Source: JBOHNM01 sp050730675 (GTDB lineage: Bacteria > Planctomycetota > Phycisphaerae > Phycisphaerales > UBA1924). Taken from it: a stretch of 23,614 nucleotides of DNA. Numbering within the stretch: position 1 is the stretch's first letter; each line of letters opens with the position of its first letter. The notes under the pieces were generated by a model. That model had not been told where the DNA came from, made no database searches, and worked only from the letters and a program-made list of their open reading frames with translations. The position numbers were made by a program, and so were the translations under genes. The stretch covers positions 1-23,614 of the forward strand of contig JBOHNM010000057.1 of the NCBI GenBank assembly GCA_050730675.1. Reading direction: 5' to 3'. Of this stretch, positions 22,152 to 23,614 are shown in pieces.

Positions 22152-23006
22152 ATGCGGCAGATCACGGTGATGTGTGTTCTGGTGGCAGCGTCGGGCGGGA
22201 TGATTGGGTGGCGTTCACAGCAACCCTCGCCGCCGCGAAGCCCGTCGGCCTCCCCCACTGCTGCCTCTCCCGCCGCACCATCCGCATCGCCTTCCCCAGC
22301 GGATATCGCCAAGGTCGATCCGGCCGACCGCGCGGCGGTCCAGAAGCTGCTGCTGGTGATCGCCGACTCGTACAAGCAGTACGACCGCGTATCGGACCGG
22401 ACCAACTGGTCGCCTCTGGATTGCCGCGTCAACCCACCGGCGGGCGTACAGGAGTCGGTGAGCAAGGACAGCGCCACGCACGGACGGAAGCTGTACTACG
22501 TCTACGCCGCCGATGCCAAGTCGTACGACCAGATGAGCAACCTGACGATGCCCGGATCAACGCCGCCGAGCAAGCCATGGATGAATCCTGTCGGACAGAT
22601 CGTGGTGAAAGAGGCCTTCAGGCCGGTAGAAGTTGATCCCAAGGATGTGCCGAAGCCAAACGCAGACACATTTGGCCATAAGCCCGAACTGCCGCCCGAA
22701 TACGAGCGGATCGGCGACAAAGTCTTCAAAGCGGGCGATCCGGCGGGCCTGTTCGTGATGGTGAAGCTGGACCCGGCGCGCACGGGTACCGATGGCGGCT
22801 GGATCTACGGAACGGTGTCCGCCGACCGCAAGACCGTGAAATTCGACGGCGCATCGGGCGCGTGTTACGAATGTCACAAGGAGACGACCCGCGACCGCCT
22901 GTACGGGCACAAGCGGTACTGGCCGGCGGGGAAGGATGGGCAGAAGGCTCCGCCGACAGTTGATGCGAAGCCCCCCTCCAAGCCCACTGACACACCGCCC
23001 AGCTAG
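22152..23006 (+). CDS. Cytochrome P460-like exported c-type heme protein
   Basis: A 284-residue secreted protein: signal sequence (1-19), an Ala/Ser/Pro-rich linker (about 24-50) and a P460-type domain. The domain shows YVYAADAKSY, PVGQIVVKEAF, LFVMVKLDP, GGWIYGTVSADRKTV and a single C-terminal heme-c motif CYECH (C238, C241, H242) followed by DRLYGHKRYW. Cytochrome P460 enzymes oxidise hydroxylamine or related nitrogen species using a heme cross-linked to lysine. Many planctomycete and proteobacterial relatives are uncharacterised and may only be periplasmic electron carriers. The start is supported by AGGAGA five bases upstream. A short GTGAT/ATCAC inverted repeat precedes it. Probably cotranscribed with the membrane-fusion gene; the functional reason is unclear. 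Confidence 0.82.
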   Translation: MRQITVMCVLVAASGGMIGWRSQQPSPPRSPSASPTAASPAAPSASPSPADIAKVDPADRAAVQKLLLVIADSYKQYDRVSDRTNWSPLDCRVNPPAGVQESVSKDSATHGRKLYYVYAADAKSYDQMSNLTMPGSTPPSKPWMNPVGQIVVKEAFRPVEVDPKDVPKPNADTFGHKPELPPEYERIGDKVFKAGDPAGLFVMVKLDPARTGTDGGWIYGTVSADRKTVKFDGASGACYECHKETTRDRLYGHKRYWPAGKDGQKAPPTVDAKPPSKPTDTPPS

Positions 23007-23104
23007 TAGCCCGGGCTCACCATTGCAATCCGGCGTACATTGATCCCGTGGCCGCATATCCAGCCCGAGGGCTCAGTGCATTGGCGCACACGTCAGGAGG
23101 CAAC

Positions 23105-23572
23105 ATGAAAGCTCGGATTGAATACTGGAAGTCATCACCCGGCGGTTTCAAGGCGATGCTCGGGCTGGAAGCCCACCTGTCGCATTGCAGCATCGACAAG
23201 AAGCTCCTGCACATGCTCAAGCTGCGCGTGTCCCAGATCAACGGGTGTGCCTACTGCATCGACATGCACTGGAAGGACTCGCGGGCGGCGGGCGAGACCG
23301 AGCAGCGGCTCTACGGGCTCGACGCGTGGGAAGAATCCCCCTACTACACCGACCGCGAGCGGGCAGCTCTCGCGTGGGTTGAATCGCTCACCAAGATCAC
23401 CGAGGGCCACGTGCCCGACGAGTTGTACGCCAAGACACGCGAAGCGTTCAGCGAGCAGGAACTCGTGGACCTGACCTACGCCGCGGCGACGATCAACGCA
23501 TGGAACCGGATCGCCATCGCGATGCGCTCGGAAGCAGGCAACTACAAACCACCGACGCACAACGCCCAATGA
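23105..23572 (+). CDS. AhpD-like alkylhydroperoxidase / carboxymuconolactone decarboxylase family protein
   Basis: A 155-residue helical protein of the CMD family. The AhpD-type core VSQINGCAYCIDMHWKDSR has the redox pair C48-C51 and H55 in CxxC-x3-H spacing, suggesting thiol peroxidase or reductase activity. The position 12 residues before the first cysteine, glutamate in Mycobacterium tuberculosis AhpD, is H36 here, a variant I believe is common among family members of this size. C-terminal helices (TDRERAALAWVESLTKI, YAAATINAWNRIAIAM) fit the family. The start at 23105 has a strong AGGAGG ribosome site; the frame upstream to 23048 is not needed. It lies 98 bases after the P460-like gene and may have its own promoter. 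A terminator hairpin follows its stop. Confidence 0.93.
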   Translation: MKARIEYWKSSPGGFKAMLGLEAHLSHCSIDKKLLHMLKLRVSQINGCAYCIDMHWKDSRAAGETEQRLYGLDAWEESPYYTDRERAALAWVESLTKITEGHVPDELYAKTREAFSEQELVDLTYAAATINAWNRIAIAMRSEAGNYKPPTHNAQ

Positions 23573-23574
23573 AA

Positions 23575-23603
23575 AAGGCCCGCGTGGACCACACGCGGAC
23601 CTT
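23575..23603 (+). terminator. Terminator hairpin after the AhpD-like gene
   Basis: Twelve-base arms (23575-23586 and 23592-23603) pair with one mismatch (C23579-A23599) around a 5-base loop. The stem is GC-rich in the middle with AA/TT at its base, and five A precede it. It begins just after the stop codon. On the minus strand the A-run would be a T-tract, so it may work in both directions. Confidence 0.7.
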
Positions 23604-23614
23604 GAGTGCGGTGA

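Noticed and set aside
23236..23271. H36 in place of glutamate in the AhpD relay as an active-site loss
   Set aside because: The histidine variant seems familiar among CMD-family proteins of this size, so it is noted in the gene entry and not raised as a novelty.

Overview
The window is GC-rich, densely coding DNA from a Gram-negative-type bacterium. It holds an AsmA-like envelope protein, a membrane-fusion protein, a C-terminal CxxCH cytochrome of the P460 type and a CdaA/CdaR pair. Together with the gene style this suggests a planctomycete, perhaps Phycisphaerae. That assignment is inferred from gene content, since no rRNA or other marker is present. I saw no tRNA, rRNA, CRISPR array, insertion sequence, phage gene or attachment site.

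Layout. (1) 1-5215, minus strand: a family 2 glycosyltransferase, then after a 286-base gap a trehalose unit. That unit is an OtsB phosphatase fused to a GH15 glucosidase domain, overlapping by ATGA a trehalose-6-phosphate synthase that carries an N-terminal two-helix, sensor-like membrane module. The synthase runs off the left edge. (2) 5307-9378, plus strand: a complete Hen1-Pnkp RNA-repair cassette, overlapping by 11 bases. (3) 9434-11854, minus strand: a stand-alone Nfu N-terminal-domain protein, the adenine glycosylase MutY and a SAM methyltransferase. (4) 11987-13266, plus strand: the diadenylate cyclase CdaA and its YbbR-domain partner. (5) 13377-17708, minus strand: a 1443-residue AsmA/TamB-like protein, divergent from radA (17786-19216, plus). 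(6) 19247-20333: a divergent YbgC-type thioesterase and GNAT acetyltransferase. (7) 20461-23572, plus strand: a membrane-fusion protein, a cytochrome P460-like heme protein and an AhpD-like protein, ending in a hairpin terminator.

Functionally the region is a set of housekeeping and stress modules: compatible-solute metabolism, RNA repair, DNA repair (MutY, RadA), c-di-AMP signalling, envelope lipid handling and redox proteins. The most distinctive signals are four. First, a recurring TAnnnT box lies 6-8 bases upstream of five start codons that lack a Shine-Dalgarno sequence, which suggests leaderless transcripts. Second, a trehalose synthase appears to be tethered to a membrane sensor domain and coupled to an OtsB-GH15 fusion. 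Third, the Hen1-Pnkp operon is intact. Fourth, CdaA has DLA where its family has the catalytic DGA motif.
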